Positions 45,237 to 54,698 are shown, numbered from the stretch's first letter. The stretch is DNA of 64,000 bases from Hyphococcus sp. (GCA_021776245.1 JAJFGF010000046.1:172234-236233), one strand, 5' to 3'. Notes: generated by a model from the sequence alone, not told the origin. Numbers and translations: made by a program.

Positions 45237-46556
45237 ATGCGCATCACCATGATCGGCACCGGATATGTAGGACTGGTTTCCGGGGCTTGTTTTGCGGATT
45301 TCGGTCACGACGTGGTTTGCGTCGACAAAGATCGCTCAAAGATCGAAAAGCTTGAAGCGGGTGAGATTCCGATATTTGAACCGGGGCTGGAAGCGCTGGT
45401 CGCCGAGAATGTAAAGGCAGGCCGGTTGTCCTTCGGCCTCGATCTTGCCGCGTCGACCCCTAATTCAGATGCAGTATTTATCGCGGTCGGCACGCCGTCG
45501 CGGCGCGGGGACGGTTTTGCCGATCTTTCCTATGTCCACAAGGCGGCTGAAGAAATTGCCGCGGTAATGGACGGATACACAATTGTCGTAACGAAATCGA
45601 CCGTGCCGGTCGGCACCGGTTCCGAGGTTGAAAATATTATTCGCAAAGCGCGCCCAGACGCGGACTTTTCGGTTGTCTCAAATCCCGAGTTCTTGCGTGA
45701 AGGCGCCGCCATTGAAGATTTCAAACGGCCGGATCGTGTTGTCGTGGGCGCTGAGGACGAGCGCGCCATCAAGTTGATGCGCGAGATCTATCGCCCGCTT
45801 TACCTTAATGAAACGCCGATCGTTTTCACCGATCGCGCAACGTCGGAACTTATCAAATACGCAGCCAATGCGTTTCTCGCAACGAAAATCACTTTCATCA
45901 ATGAGATGGCGGATCTTTGCGAAAAAGTCGGCGCCAATGTTCAAGAGGTCGCAAAAGGAATTGGTCTTGACGGACGTATTGGCGGAAAGTTTCTCCATGC
46001 GGGCCCCGGTTATGGCGGATCATGCTTTCCTAAAGACACGTTGGCGCTCGTGCGTACGGCGCAAAGCAATAATGCGCCGGCGCGAATTGTTGAGGCCGTC
46101 GTTAAGATAAATGACGAGCGCAAGCTCAAAATGGCCGAACGCGTTATCGAAGCTTGCGACGGTTCCCTGGAAGGCAAAACGATTGCCGTGCTTGGGCTGA
46201 CTTTTAAACCAAACACTGACGATATGCGCGATTCTCCATCGTTAGATATTGTGCCGGCGCTACAAGCGGCCGGCGCTGCAATTCAGGCCTTTGATCCTGC
46301 CGGCGCTGCGGAGGCGAAGACTTTGCTGGAAAACATCTCTTATACCGACGGACCCTATCAAGCACTTGAGGGCGCGGACGCTGTCCTGATTATTACGGAA
46401 TGGGACGAATTTCGTGCGCTTGACCTCGACCGTGTGAAATCGCTGATGAAATCGCCAACCATGATTGATTTGCGCAATATCTATCTGCCTGAGGAGATGG
46501 ATGAAAAGGGTTTCAATTATTATTCCATCGGCAGGCCGCGCAAGGCCCGCGTTTAA
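45237..46556 (+). CDS. ugd: UDP-glucose 6-dehydrogenase
   Basis: A 439-residue enzyme that oxidises UDP-glucose to UDP-glucuronate with two NAD+. The Rossmann start is MIGTGYVGLVSGACFA, with VGTPSRRGDGFADLS, the active-site Cys in GPGYGGSCFPKDT and the C-terminal LGLTFKPNTDDMRDSPS. It supplies the UDP-glucuronate that the epimerase at 47219 can convert. It follows the initiating sugar transferase and overlaps the 3' end of the convergent DUF4174-like gene by 4 bases. Confidence 0.96.
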   Translation: MRITMIGTGYVGLVSGACFADFGHDVVCVDKDRSKIEKLEAGEIPIFEPGLEALVAENVKAGRLSFGLDLAASTPNSDAVFIAVGTPSRRGDGFADLSYVHKAAEEIAAVMDGYTIVVTKSTVPVGTGSEVENIIRKARPDADFSVVSNPEFLREGAAIEDFKRPDRVVVGAEDERAIKLMREIYRPLYLNETPIVFTDRATSELIKYAANAFLATKITFINEMADLCEKVGANVQEVAKGIGLDGRIGGKFLHAGPGYGGSCFPKDTLALVRTAQSNNAPARIVEAVVKINDERKLKMAERVIEACDGSLEGKTIAVLGLTFKPNTDDMRDSPSLDIVPALQAAGAAIQAFDPAGAAEAKTLLENISYTDGPYQALEGADAVLIITEWDEFRALDLDRVKSLMKSPTMIDLRNIYLPEEMDEKGFNYYSIGRPRKARV

Positions 46557-47062
46557 GCGGCGCTCAGTTTTTTCAGAACTGAAGATTTTCCACTGCTACT
46601 TTTGCCAAGAGTTGCGATCTCCAGACTGGCTGATCGGAGAATGTCAGTCGTCACCATTGGCGCTTCACTGCGAAAACGGGTTTTACCGGCCTCGTCTACA
46701 TAAACCACGTAAAAACCCTGTTCAGCGTCAAGGGCGTGACGCAGCAATGAAGTGTCAAGCCAGTCGATTGGTTCGCCGTTCTTTCGTGGTTGGCTCTCGC
46801 CGTAAACTTCGATCACGCTGACATCCTCGCGGATCAATGCCGGGATCGCCGGCTTTAATAGCCGCCGTTGCATCCGGCAGGCTGGATGGTTTGCTGCAGG
46901 ACCGATGATGAACAGCGTGCTGCGCGGGGAGAATTTCTTCACAGGATCTGCCCGCCGCAAATTGGCGCCAATCTCGGGGATCAGCTTTGGCCGGAATGAC
47001 GCAACTGCGGCTATAAAGCCGAATATCAGACAGGTCGCGATGATGAAAAATGTGAGACCCAT
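46553..47062 (-). CDS. DUF4174-like membrane-anchored protein
   Basis: A 169-residue protein with an N-terminal hydrophobic anchor (residues 1-22) and a thioredoxin-like alpha/beta domain (LFIIGPAANHPACRMQRRLL, IREDVSVIEVYGE, GFYVVYVDEAGK) similar to DUF4174. The usual thioredoxin CXXC is absent. Role unknown. The start has no strong ribosome binding site. It ends inside the last four bases of ugd. Confidence 0.7.
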   Translation of the reverse strand: MGLTFFIIATCLIFGFIAAVASFRPKLIPEIGANLRRADPVKKFSPRSTLFIIGPAANHPACRMQRRLLKPAIPALIREDVSVIEVYGESQPRKNGEPIDWLDTSLLRHALDAEQGFYVVYVDEAGKTRFRSEAPMVTTDILRSASLEIATLGKSSSGKSSVLKKLSAA

Positions 47063-47218
47063 AATAGTGGAAATTATCGTTCCGATCTTGCCAGCGCGTT
47101 AATTGACCAAGCCCCCGCTATCAGCGCTAAGCAGACTGGCTTTTTCCGGTCTATTGTTTCCCCGGCCAACGCTTCGGCGCGCGGATGGTTAACAGAATAT
47201 GAATAGCAGAATTTCGCT

Positions 47219-48193
47219 CTATCCGAAAGCGTTGGGGAGCGCCAACCGCCACGCAACATATTGTGCAATGCCGTCGGCCAGGGATGTCCGCGGTGCATAG
47301 CCAAGATGTTGGCGGGCAAGCCCAATGTCGGCCCAAGTGCGCTCTACATCGCCATCCTGCATGCCGCGCATCTCCTTCTTGGCCTCAATCCCCAGCTCTT
47401 TTTCAAGCAGCTGTATCAAGGTCATGAGTTTTTCCGGCTTATCATTACCGAGATTAAACACTTGGTGGGGGGGCTCATTGGCCAGCGGCGGCCGGTCATG
47501 GGCAGCCAGAACACCGCTGACGATGTCGTCAATATAGGTAAAATCCCGCGCCATGTCGCCATGGTTGAAAACCTCAATTGGCTCGCCCTTGAGCATTTTC
47601 TCGGCAAAAATCCAATAGGCCATGTCGGGCCGGCCCCAGGGGCCATAGACCGTGAAGAAGCGCAGGCCAGTTTGCGCTAGTTCATAGAGACGCGCGTAAG
47701 ACGACGACATCAACTCGTTTGCTTTTTTTGTCGCGCCATAAAGGGAAACCGGGGCATCGGTTTTGTGCCCTTCCGAAAAAGGAATTTGCGTATTGGCGCC
47801 ATAGATTGAGGATGAAGAAGCGTATACGAGATGTTTTGTTTTCAACTTCCGGGCAAGTTCAAGAATTGAAAGATGTCCCGCGAGATTTGAACGTTCATAA
47901 GCAAACGGGTTTTGAATAGAATATCGGACGCCCGCTTGCGCCGCCAAGTGAATGATCGTTTCAATTCCGGCGTTTTCGCAATGTGCGGCGAGAGCGTCAA
48001 AATCTGCGATGTCTGTTTTATGAAAGGTGAAAGAAGAATGCGGAAGGAGCTTTGCAAGCCGGGCGTCTTTTAGTTCTGTCGGATAGTAATCGTTGAGATT
48101 ATCGACGCCGATAACACTGTCGCCGCGCGCCAAGAGCGCGTGGGCGACATATGAACCAATAAAACCAGCGGCGCCGGTGACAAGAACAGCCAT
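47219..48193 (-). CDS. UDP-glucuronate 4-epimerase-like NAD-dependent epimerase
   Basis: A 324-residue short-chain dehydrogenase-type epimerase. It starts MAVLVTGAAGFIGSYVA, with VIGVDNLNDYYPTELKDARL (the signature of UDP-glucuronate epimerases), a conserved SSSSIYG and the catalytic Tyr-Lys in YGATKKAN. It makes UDP-galacturonate from UDP-glucuronate. The chosen ATG at 48193 has GAGG nine bases before it. With the sugar transferase and ugd this completes a uronic-acid precursor branch of the exopolysaccharide. Confidence 0.92.
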   Translation of the reverse strand: MAVLVTGAAGFIGSYVAHALLARGDSVIGVDNLNDYYPTELKDARLAKLLPHSSFTFHKTDIADFDALAAHCENAGIETIIHLAAQAGVRYSIQNPFAYERSNLAGHLSILELARKLKTKHLVYASSSSIYGANTQIPFSEGHKTDAPVSLYGATKKANELMSSSYARLYELAQTGLRFFTVYGPWGRPDMAYWIFAEKMLKGEPIEVFNHGDMARDFTYIDDIVSGVLAAHDRPPLANEPPHQVFNLGNDKPEKLMTLIQLLEKELGIEAKKEMRGMQDGDVERTWADIGLARQHLGYAPRTSLADGIAQYVAWRLALPNAFG

Positions 48194-48231
48194 TTCGGTA
48201 AACCTCAACAGTGAGTTTAGCTACGATAGTT

Positions 48232-49611
48232 TTATACCGCCTTTACGGCGGCGTCGACGCCTGGCGCGGCATCGCTGCTCGCCAGCATCTCGTCAAAAAG
48301 ACCTTCCGGGACCGATTTTTTACGGCGTAGCATATAAATCGCAAGAACGGCTTGCGCGACGCCGACCGCAAAAAAAAGATCGACATAATTAAGCGATGTG
48401 CGGGTCGCGGACAGCACCAATAATGACCCAATCATCGCCCCTAACGCGTTGGCCATATTGTTGGCCGCAAGGATGCGCGCGCGTCGTTCCGGCGGCGCCC
48501 GGCGCTGTACCGCCGCCTGCAAAGGCACCACAAAAACACTTGTTGATATTGCGGCCAGGACAAAAGTTCCCGTTAAAAGCCAGGCGCGCCAATTATCAAA
48601 AAACATGTGGATGGTTTGTAATGCGCGGTCTGGCGGCGGCGGATAGCCGGACGCAATGATAAAAACACAAAACGTCATGAGGCTCGCGCCCGCGGCGCCC
48701 GCGGTCGAAAAACCAAGGCCCGTACGACTTTTTGAAAGCAGCGACGCGCCAATCGCGCCGATCGCGGCGCCAATCGTGAAAAGCACCATCATGACCGCAA
48801 CGACCCCGGGCGCCCCGAATAATTCATCGCGCACAAAAAGCGGCACGGCGACAGTCACCAGGGCGCCCACGGACCAATACCAGGCGACCCCCAACACCGG
48901 GCGCGCCACACCTCGCGACGATGCGGCAAAACCAATCAGCTTGACCGCTTGTGCAAACCCGTTCCAGTCGACCTTCAATTCCGGCGCATTGGCGGCAGCT
49001 TCCGGCGCCAGCCTGATCGCGAGCCATCCTGCGAGTGCTGCGACAATCAAAATCAGAGAAACAATACCCGCGCCGTTTGGCGTCGTAATGAGTACATTGC
49101 CAACGACAATGCCGATCATCACCGAAACAAATAATCCGCCGCTGCATAGAGCGTTGCCGCGCACCAGCTCATTGGCGCGCAAATATTTTGGCATTGCGCT
49201 GGTCCTCACCGGGCTGAAGAAGGCCGACTGGGCGCCCATGAGAAACAACGCAAGAATAAGAATGAAGCTGTTGTTCATTAAAAAGCCGGCGGCAGCGAGA
49301 ATCATCAACAAGAATTCCGCAAATTTTGTACGGCGAAACAGAAACGAGGTTTCATATTTATCGGCGAGTTGTCCCGCGATCGTCGAAAATAACAACATTG
49401 CAATTGGAAACAGCGAACCGATGATCGGCAACGCATCGTCATTGCTAATCATTGGAGCTGAAAGGACGCCGTAAACGAGCGCAATCGACAATGCCTGTTT
49501 GAGCATATTGTCAGTAAACGCGCCTAATGCGAGGGCGGTCCACATCGGCAGGAACCGGCGTTGAAAAAACAGCGGCGGCGGCGTGGGAGCCAAAGGCGGA
49601 TTGATTGTCAC
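48232..49611 (-). CDS. MFS transporter, LplT-like (lysophospholipid carrier type)
   Basis: A 459-residue 12-helix transporter. It has FFQRRFLPMWTALALGAFTDNMLKQAL at the start (the FNDN-like start of LplT/Aas carriers), QLADKYETSFLFRRTK and AAVQRRAPPERRARILAANNMANALG. In this family the substrate is lysophospholipid flipped across the inner membrane. It overlaps the plsC-like gene by four bases. The pair mimics the fused or linked LplT-Aas systems that re-acylate lysophospholipids. Confidence 0.85.
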   Translation of the reverse strand: MTINPPLAPTPPPLFFQRRFLPMWTALALGAFTDNMLKQALSIALVYGVLSAPMISNDDALPIIGSLFPIAMLLFSTIAGQLADKYETSFLFRRTKFAEFLLMILAAAGFLMNNSFILILALFLMGAQSAFFSPVRTSAMPKYLRANELVRGNALCSGGLFVSVMIGIVVGNVLITTPNGAGIVSLILIVAALAGWLAIRLAPEAAANAPELKVDWNGFAQAVKLIGFAASSRGVARPVLGVAWYWSVGALVTVAVPLFVRDELFGAPGVVAVMMVLFTIGAAIGAIGASLLSKSRTGLGFSTAGAAGASLMTFCVFIIASGYPPPPDRALQTIHMFFDNWRAWLLTGTFVLAAISTSVFVVPLQAAVQRRAPPERRARILAANNMANALGAMIGSLLVLSATRTSLNYVDLFFAVGVAQAVLAIYMLRRKKSVPEGLFDEMLASSDAAPGVDAAVKAV

Positions 49612-50384
49612 GCGCTTTTACCTTTCGGATCGGGAAGGACGGCGCCGATCTCAATTCCTTTTGGGCGGTCGCTGCCCAGAAGCGCAAGTGATCGTTCTTC
49701 AATCACGGCCTCAAGACGCGTCATAAAAGAATTTTTGTCGAGGCCCGGAGCGATCGGTTCCAAAAATTCAATAACGGCGTCGCCCGGCGTCAGGCGCCAG
49801 CTTTGCTGCGGCCACCGAAGGCCCAAATTTGTCGCCACGGGAATGGCGGGGCAACCATAGGCCTGGTACATATGAAAAACGCCTTTTTTATACCGATATT
49901 GCTGTCCGACCGGTGAGAGATGACCTTCCGGATAAATCAGGATGCGCCGGTTGAGGGCCTTTGCTTTGTTGAGTTCTTCGTCGACAAGCCGGGCGCGTGC
50001 AAATGCGCCGCCGCAATTGTCAACGACAATCGCCCCCATTTTGCGCAATATGCCGCCGACTAATGGAAATTTTTCCAAATGATCGCCGGTTACAAAAGCG
50101 AGGTCATGAAATTTCGAAAACATCGCAAATCCGTCGCCCCAGCTTTGATGTTTTGCCGCAATGATGCAAGGGCCGGCAGGCACTTTTTCCCGGCCGCGAA
50201 CAATGATCCGGACACCGACAATCCAACGCATCCAAAAACACATGATGTTTGTGTAAACGAAAATCCACAACATAATCGGGCGCCGGCTCGGAATAAGCAT
50301 GAGCGGAAGCGCGCCAAGAACGCAAAAAACTGATGTGATCCAATAGGCGACCTGAAAGACGATGTTACGAAACAGGCTGATCAT
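49608..50384 (-). CDS. plsC: 1-acyl-glycerol-3-phosphate acyltransferase (PlsC-like)
   Basis: A 258-residue membrane-bound acyltransferase. It has the HX4D block as KHQSWGDGFAMF, then GAIVVDNCGGAFARARLVDEEL and the YPEGHLSPVG block. An N-terminal membrane helix (residues 10-40) anchors it. It adds the second acyl chain of lysophosphatidate in phospholipid synthesis. It overlaps both neighbours by four bases, so tetR-plsC-MFS are one operon. Confidence 0.92.
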   Translation of the reverse strand: MISLFRNIVFQVAYWITSVFCVLGALPLMLIPSRRPIMLWIFVYTNIMCFWMRWIVGVRIIVRGREKVPAGPCIIAAKHQSWGDGFAMFSKFHDLAFVTGDHLEKFPLVGGILRKMGAIVVDNCGGAFARARLVDEELNKAKALNRRILIYPEGHLSPVGQQYRYKKGVFHMYQAYGCPAIPVATNLGLRWPQQSWRLTPGDAVIEFLEPIAPGLDKNSFMTRLEAVIEERSLALLGSDRPKGIEIGAVLPDPKGKSA

Positions 50385-51055
50385 AATGTTGCTCCCGGCG
50401 TCGCCGAAGATTTTAAGACGGCAATGACAGCATTTGATAAAGCGTCCTGTCGCGGCGATAGGGCGCCGCTAATTCGTCCGTATACTTTGTGAAGGGCGGT
50501 TTGCAGCATAACGCCCAGCGCCATTGCCGCAGGCAAAACATTGTCGCCTTGCGTCAGTTCGCCACGCTGCATGGCTGCTGAAATGATATCTTCTACGGCG
50601 CTGACCGGATTATCCGGATCATCATGACGCGTGTCGCCGGGCAGGGGCAGAAACCGGTGGGTTGTCAGCAAGTGATAGGCAAAAAGCGGCCAGTCCTCGT
50701 CAGCGATCCGGCAATAGGCGGCAACGACCGCACGGGCTTGCGCGTCAAGCGTATCACTTTGCTCGGCGGCGGCGCGTATTTCTGCGGCGAGGCGCTTATG
50801 GATGGCAAAAAACATCGCATCAGCCAGCGCTTCCTTACCCTGATAGTGCCGGTACAAAGCGCCTTCCGAGACGCCGGCGGCCGCGGCAATCTCGCGGGTC
50901 GTGACAGCGTCTACGCCGCTCTGCGCAAACAGCAACAATGCGGCGCGCTCGATCGCAGCTTTCGTGGTGCCGTCTGTGGCGGTCACGCCGCGTCTGTCTA
51001 TTTGTGGCGCCGCCACCGTAAATTCTCCCATGAAACCGCCCGGCTTTTCGGGCAT
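50381..51055 (-). CDS. TetR-family transcriptional regulator
   Basis: A 224-residue regulator. The helix-turn-helix is near residues 32-78: KAAIERAALLLFAQSGVDAVTTREIAAAAGVSEGALYRHYQGKEAL. The long C-terminal ligand domain (residues 90-220) is unassigned. The frame runs far upstream without a plausible start; ATG 51055 or ATG 51031 (216 residues) are the likely starts. Two perfect or near-perfect palindromes lie just upstream. It shares an operon with plsC and the MFS gene, so it probably controls membrane phospholipid remodelling. Confidence 0.88.
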   Translation of the reverse strand: MPEKPGGFMGEFTVAAPQIDRRGVTATDGTTKAAIERAALLLFAQSGVDAVTTREIAAAAGVSEGALYRHYQGKEALADAMFFAIHKRLAAEIRAAAEQSDTLDAQARAVVAAYCRIADEDWPLFAYHLLTTHRFLPLPGDTRHDDPDNPVSAVEDIISAAMQRGELTQGDNVLPAAMALGVMLQTALHKVYGRISGALSPRQDALSNAVIAVLKSSATPGATL

Positions 51056-51632
51056 TGACGACGAATGAAGTAAGCGCTCACTCACATGGTGGCGTTTGTG
51101 TATCGAATTGTCAAGTGAGCGCTCACTCACAATTTGCCAGTTGGAGCGGCCTGGCGGTTTAAGTTGCGCTTCTTGCGGTCCCCTCAGTGTGAATACGCGA
51201 GAACATTGCCAACCGGCAGTCGCGATGGCCCGCCATATTGATCCCCGATCATGATGGGATGCGTTGTTTTTATCAGGGCGGCGCTTGCGGAGGGCCTGAT
51301 AATTTCGACCCGCTCGGCGCCAAAATGATCCCGCCGCCGCCGGTCCATCACCAAAAGACAGGCTGGCTATCAAACAAATTCACGAAGTGTATTTTGGTCG
51401 ATTTATTGCCGGTGGACCTTTGTGATGTGTTCGGCCGGAGACGGTTCGAATTGAAAATTTGCCGCGCGGGGCTGGCCGCCCACGATCAGGGGGCCTTTGC
51501 GCCGGCGCCAAACCAATCATTGCAACGCGCCGTTTCATCGTTATATATCCGCCAATTCTTGGCCCGGGCGTGGATAACAGTTCAGGTTGTTTGCTTGCCC
51601 GGTTCGGCGCTTCCCGAGGGAGATTGAATTAA
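51056..51632. other. Long intergenic region before yajC
   Basis: About 577 bases without a gene I would support. The left end carries the TetR operators. An open frame of 129 codons (51238-51627) exists but has no recognisable domain, no ribosome binding site and ends 6 bases before yajC. I found no tRNA or other RNA fold. Confidence 0.45.
51069..51127 (-). promoter_or_regulatory. Twin TetR operators and promoter for the tetR-plsC-MFS operon
   Basis: AGTGAGCGCTCACT at 51114-51127 is a perfect 14-base palindrome. AGTAAGCGCTCACT at 51069-51082 is the same with one mismatch. Their centres are 45 bases apart. On the minus strand TTGACA (51109-51114) abuts the first operator and could be a -35 box; a clear -10 box is missing. 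Binding would block the operon. Confidence 0.75.
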
Positions 51633-51965
51633 ATGTGGATTTCGCCCGCTTATGCGCAGGCTGCTCAACCCGCTGCGCCAAACGCGCTGATACAGCTTGC
51701 GCCGTTTGTCCTGATCTTTGTGATATTTTATTTCTTGTTGATCCGTCCGCAAATGACGGCGCGTAAGAAACATACGGAAATGGTCACCAACGTGCGCCGC
51801 GGTGATGTGGTGGTGACAGCTGGCGGCATCGTCGGCAAAGTCACCAAAGTCCTGGACGGCGATGAAGTGATGGTGGAGCTTGCCGAAAAAGTGACGGTGA
51901 AGGTCCTGAAATCGACACTTAGCGATGTGCGCACCAAGCCTCAGCCAGCGGCAAATGATAAATAG
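51633..51965 (+). CDS. yajC: Preprotein translocase subunit YajC
   Basis: A 110-residue inner-membrane protein with one helix (residues 21-41, IQLAPFVLIFVIFYFLLIRP) and a cytosolic part (GDVVVTAGGIVGKVTKVLDGDEV). The N-terminal YAQAAQPA resembles a signal-like lead. It joins SecD and SecF in the Sec accessory complex. GAGGGAG lies about 14 bases before the ATG. It begins the yajC-secD-secF operon. Confidence 0.95.
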   Translation: MWISPAYAQAAQPAAPNALIQLAPFVLIFVIFYFLLIRPQMTARKKHTEMVTNVRRGDVVVTAGGIVGKVTKVLDGDEVMVELAEKVTVKVLKSTLSDVRTKPQPAANDK

Positions 51966-52010
51966 ATAACAGGGACGGGGCGCACCAAAAATCGCCTCAA
52001 GCATTCATCC

Positions 52011-53636
52011 ATGCTTCAATTCTCCAAGTTTCAGACCGCCGCTATATTGGGCCTCATATTGCTCGCGGCGCTTTTTGGCGCACCAAATCTCCTAAGTGAG
52101 AGCGCGCGCAATAATCTTCCGGGTTTTGTGCCCAAAGGAACCATCAATCTCGGTCTTGATCTCCAGGGCGGCTCGTATCTTCTTCTCGGCGTCGATACGG
52201 ACAAGGTGATTGACGACCGGATGAAAGGCCTGATGGTCGATCTGCGCCGTGAAATGCGGCCGGTCAGTGCGATCGGTAAAGAGCGCATCAGGTTCGACAA
52301 TCTTGTTTACAATGACGACAGCGGTGTTGTTTCATTGCGCATTGCAAATGAGGCCGATATTGACGCAGCTGCAGATCGCGCTCGGGATTTGACGCGCGGC
52401 GGCGCTTTGGGGCTTGGCCAGCGAAACTACATTGTTTCGGTCAATGGACCGGCGATCAATGTCACTATCACGGCGGAAGCGCGGCGCTTTTTTTCCAATG
52501 AGGCCGTGCGTGATTCAATCGAAGTTATCCGCCGGCGGATTGACCCGGCAGGCAATAAGGAAGTCGCAATCCAGCCGCAAGGCGAGAATCGAATTGTAGT
52601 GCAAGTGCCGGGCGACGACGACCCGGAAGCGTTGAAGGCTCTTATCAACAGGACAGGTCAGCTGACATTTCATGCGCATGATCCGTCGGTGAGCGTGCAG
52701 GATGCAGCGGCGGGACTTATTCCGCCGGGGCGCATCTTGGTCCCGTTTAGCGAGAGTGAGGGCGCCGGACAGTTGCCGCTGGTGCTTGAAGAAGATCCGA
52801 TTATTACCGGCGCCATGGTGCAGACCGCGTCCGCCGCGCCAAATCCTGACGGCGCCGGATTTCAGATTAATTTTGCCTTTGACAGCAGCGGTGCTCGCCG
52901 GTTTGCGGATTATACCCGCAATAATATCGGGTCGATATTTGCGATTGTCCTCGACGATCAGATTATCTCGGCGCCGACTATACAGTCCGCGATCACACAG
53001 GGCTCGGGCCGCATTACCGGGAACTTCACAGCCATGGAAGCTGCGGAAACCTCGTTGCTCATCCGGTCGGGCGCATTACCTGCTGAATTGAAAACGCTGG
53101 AGCAGCGGTCGGTCGGCCCGGAACTTGGCGCTGACTCCATTGAGGCCGGCGCCAAAGCGCTGATCATCGGCTTCATCGGCGTCATTATCTACATGGTGGT
53201 CAGCTATGGCCGCTTTGGCGTCTATGCGGATTTTGCGTTGATCGCCAATATTATTCTGATTGCCGGCGCGTTATCGCTCTTTGGTTCGACGCTGACGCTG
53301 CCTGGTATTGCCGGTATCGTCTTGACGATCGGAATGGCGGTGGACGCCAATGTGTTGATCTTTGAGCGTATCCGCGAAGAGTTATTGAACGGCAAGTCGC
53401 CGATCAATGCCGCCGAAATTGGCTATGATAAGGCGCGGTCGGCGATCATCGACGCCAACATCACAACCTTTCTTGCCGCTATCATCATGTTTCAGCTTGG
53501 CGCCGGCCCCGTAAGAGGTTTTGCAATTACTCTAGCCGTTGGCGTCGTTACGTCTGTTTTCACAGCTTATTTCCTGACACGTCTTTTTGCCGGCGGGTTC
53601 CTTTTGGCCAAACGGCCAAAAGAATTGAAATTGTAG
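52011..53636 (+). CDS. secD: Protein translocase subunit SecD
   Basis: A 541-residue inner-membrane RND-like protein. Helix 1 is residues 10-27, followed by the periplasmic P1 domain with LGLDLQGGSYLLLGVD, RRRIDPAGNKEVAIQPQGENRIVVQVPG and the P1-head segments. The C-terminal helix block has GLTLPGIAGIVLTIGMAVDANVLIFERIREEL-like sequence: GIAGIVLTIGMAVDANVLIF. It uses the proton gradient to pull preproteins out. The start is 45 bases after yajC. Confidence 0.97.
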   Translation: MLQFSKFQTAAILGLILLAALFGAPNLLSESARNNLPGFVPKGTINLGLDLQGGSYLLLGVDTDKVIDDRMKGLMVDLRREMRPVSAIGKERIRFDNLVYNDDSGVVSLRIANEADIDAAADRARDLTRGGALGLGQRNYIVSVNGPAINVTITAEARRFFSNEAVRDSIEVIRRRIDPAGNKEVAIQPQGENRIVVQVPGDDDPEALKALINRTGQLTFHAHDPSVSVQDAAAGLIPPGRILVPFSESEGAGQLPLVLEEDPIITGAMVQTASAAPNPDGAGFQINFAFDSSGARRFADYTRNNIGSIFAIVLDDQIISAPTIQSAITQGSGRITGNFTAMEAAETSLLIRSGALPAELKTLEQRSVGPELGADSIEAGAKALIIGFIGVIIYMVVSYGRFGVYADFALIANIILIAGALSLFGSTLTLPGIAGIVLTIGMAVDANVLIFERIREELLNGKSPINAAEIGYDKARSAIIDANITTFLAAIIMFQLGAGPVRGFAITLAVGVVTSVFTAYFLTRLFAGGFLLAKRPKELKL

Positions 53637-53645
53637 GAACGCGCC

Positions 53646-54635
53646 ATGTATTTGAAATTGATCCCCGACAATACGAATGTTCAATTCACGAAATTGCGGT
53701 TCGGCGCAATGGCGTTGTCGGCCGTACTCATTGTCGGTTCTATTATCGCTTTGTTCACTCACGGCCTGAATTTTGGCATCGATTTCCGTGGCGGCGTGAC
53801 GATCGAAGTAGCAGATTCTGAGCCGATAGATACAGGCGCCGTTCAGGGCGCCATCGCCAATCTAAATCTCGGTGATGTGAAGGTTCAGGAGATTCAGGAT
53901 TTTGCAGGAACCGACGAAGCTGTCATTGTTTTTATCGAACAGCAGGAAGCACCGGCGGCCGACGGGTCTGAAACAGCTGAAAGCGTCGCGGACGCGAATG
54001 AAGACGCGCAACAACAAGCCGCCGCATTGGTGCAGGATGCGCTGCGCACGCTCCTGGGTGATGATATAGAGTTTCGGAAGATTGACGTGGTCGGGCCGAC
54101 CGTCTCAGGAGAATTGGTCCAAAAGGGGGCAATCGCCGTCGTACTCGCGATTGGCATGATGCTGATATACATATGGTTTCGATTTGAGTGGCAGTTTTCG
54201 GTTGGCGCGATCACAGCGCTGGTGCATGACGTAATTATAACACTCGGCTTGTTTGCCGTGACGAGCCTCGAATTCAATCTCGCGATTATTGCCGCGCTGT
54301 TGACGATCGTTGGCTATTCCATGAACGATACGGTCGTCGTTTATGACCGCGTGCGTGAAAATCTGCGCAAGTACAAGAAAAAGCAATTATCCGAGTTGCT
54401 CGATCTGTCGATCAACGAAACCCTGTCGCGAACCATCATGACATCTGTGACGACGTTGTTGGCGCTGATTGCGCTGGCGATTTTCGGCGGCGTCGTGTTG
54501 CGCGGATTCACCCTGGCGATGATCTGGGGCGTAGTTATCGGCACCTACTCGTCGATTTTTGTGGCGTCGCCGTTCCTGCTGGCGACCGGCGTCAAACGGG
54601 ATTGGTCAAAACAATCTGTCGCGGTGACGCCTTAA
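53646..54635 (+). CDS. secF: Protein translocase subunit SecF
   Basis: A 329-residue partner of SecD. It has helix 1 (20-40), GLNFGIDFRGGVTIEV, a periplasmic domain that is acidic and Ala-rich, and the C-terminal helix block with VGYSMNDTVVVYDRVRENLR and NETLSRTIMTSVTTLLALIAL. It starts 10 bases after secD's stop, in the same operon. A structured repeat begins two bases after its stop. Confidence 0.97.
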   Translation: MYLKLIPDNTNVQFTKLRFGAMALSAVLIVGSIIALFTHGLNFGIDFRGGVTIEVADSEPIDTGAVQGAIANLNLGDVKVQEIQDFAGTDEAVIVFIEQQEAPAADGSETAESVADANEDAQQQAAALVQDALRTLLGDDIEFRKIDVVGPTVSGELVQKGAIAVVLAIGMMLIYIWFRFEWQFSVGAITALVHDVIITLGLFAVTSLEFNLAIIAALLTIVGYSMNDTVVVYDRVRENLRKYKKKQLSELLDLSINETLSRTIMTSVTTLLALIALAIFGGVVLRGFTLAMIWGVVIGTYSSIFVASPFLLATGVKRDWSKQSVAVTP

Positions 54636-54636
54636 A

Positions 54637-54698
54637 GCGTGATCAGGCGTTGAAAGCGAAGCTTTCAACCGGGAACCGGTTTTCCGGTTCGGTCACGC
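54637..54698. repeat. Structured dispersed repeat (cloverleaf-like), copy A
   Basis: Ends GCGTGA (54637-54642) and TCACGC (54693-54698) pair. Inside are two hairpins: GTTGAAAGC/GCTTTCAAC (54649-54657, 54661-54669, 3-base loop) and GAACCGG/CCGGTTC (54673-54679, 54684-54690). The same layout recurs at 60195-60274. It starts right after secF's stop, so it may end transcription or protect the RNA's 3' end. Confidence 0.8.

Noticed and set aside
48656..49474. A 272-codon frame on the plus strand inside the MFS gene
   Set aside because: It is the reverse of a strong MFS gene; its Thr/Ala/Asn-rich product is a typical shadow.
51056..51373. N-terminal extension of the TetR frame
   Set aside because: It would run through the operator palindromes, and the TetR helix-turn-helix already sits near the N-terminus when ATG 51055 is used.
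51238..51627. A 129-codon frame before yajC
   Set aside because: No recognisable domain, no ribosome binding site and odd amino-acid composition.
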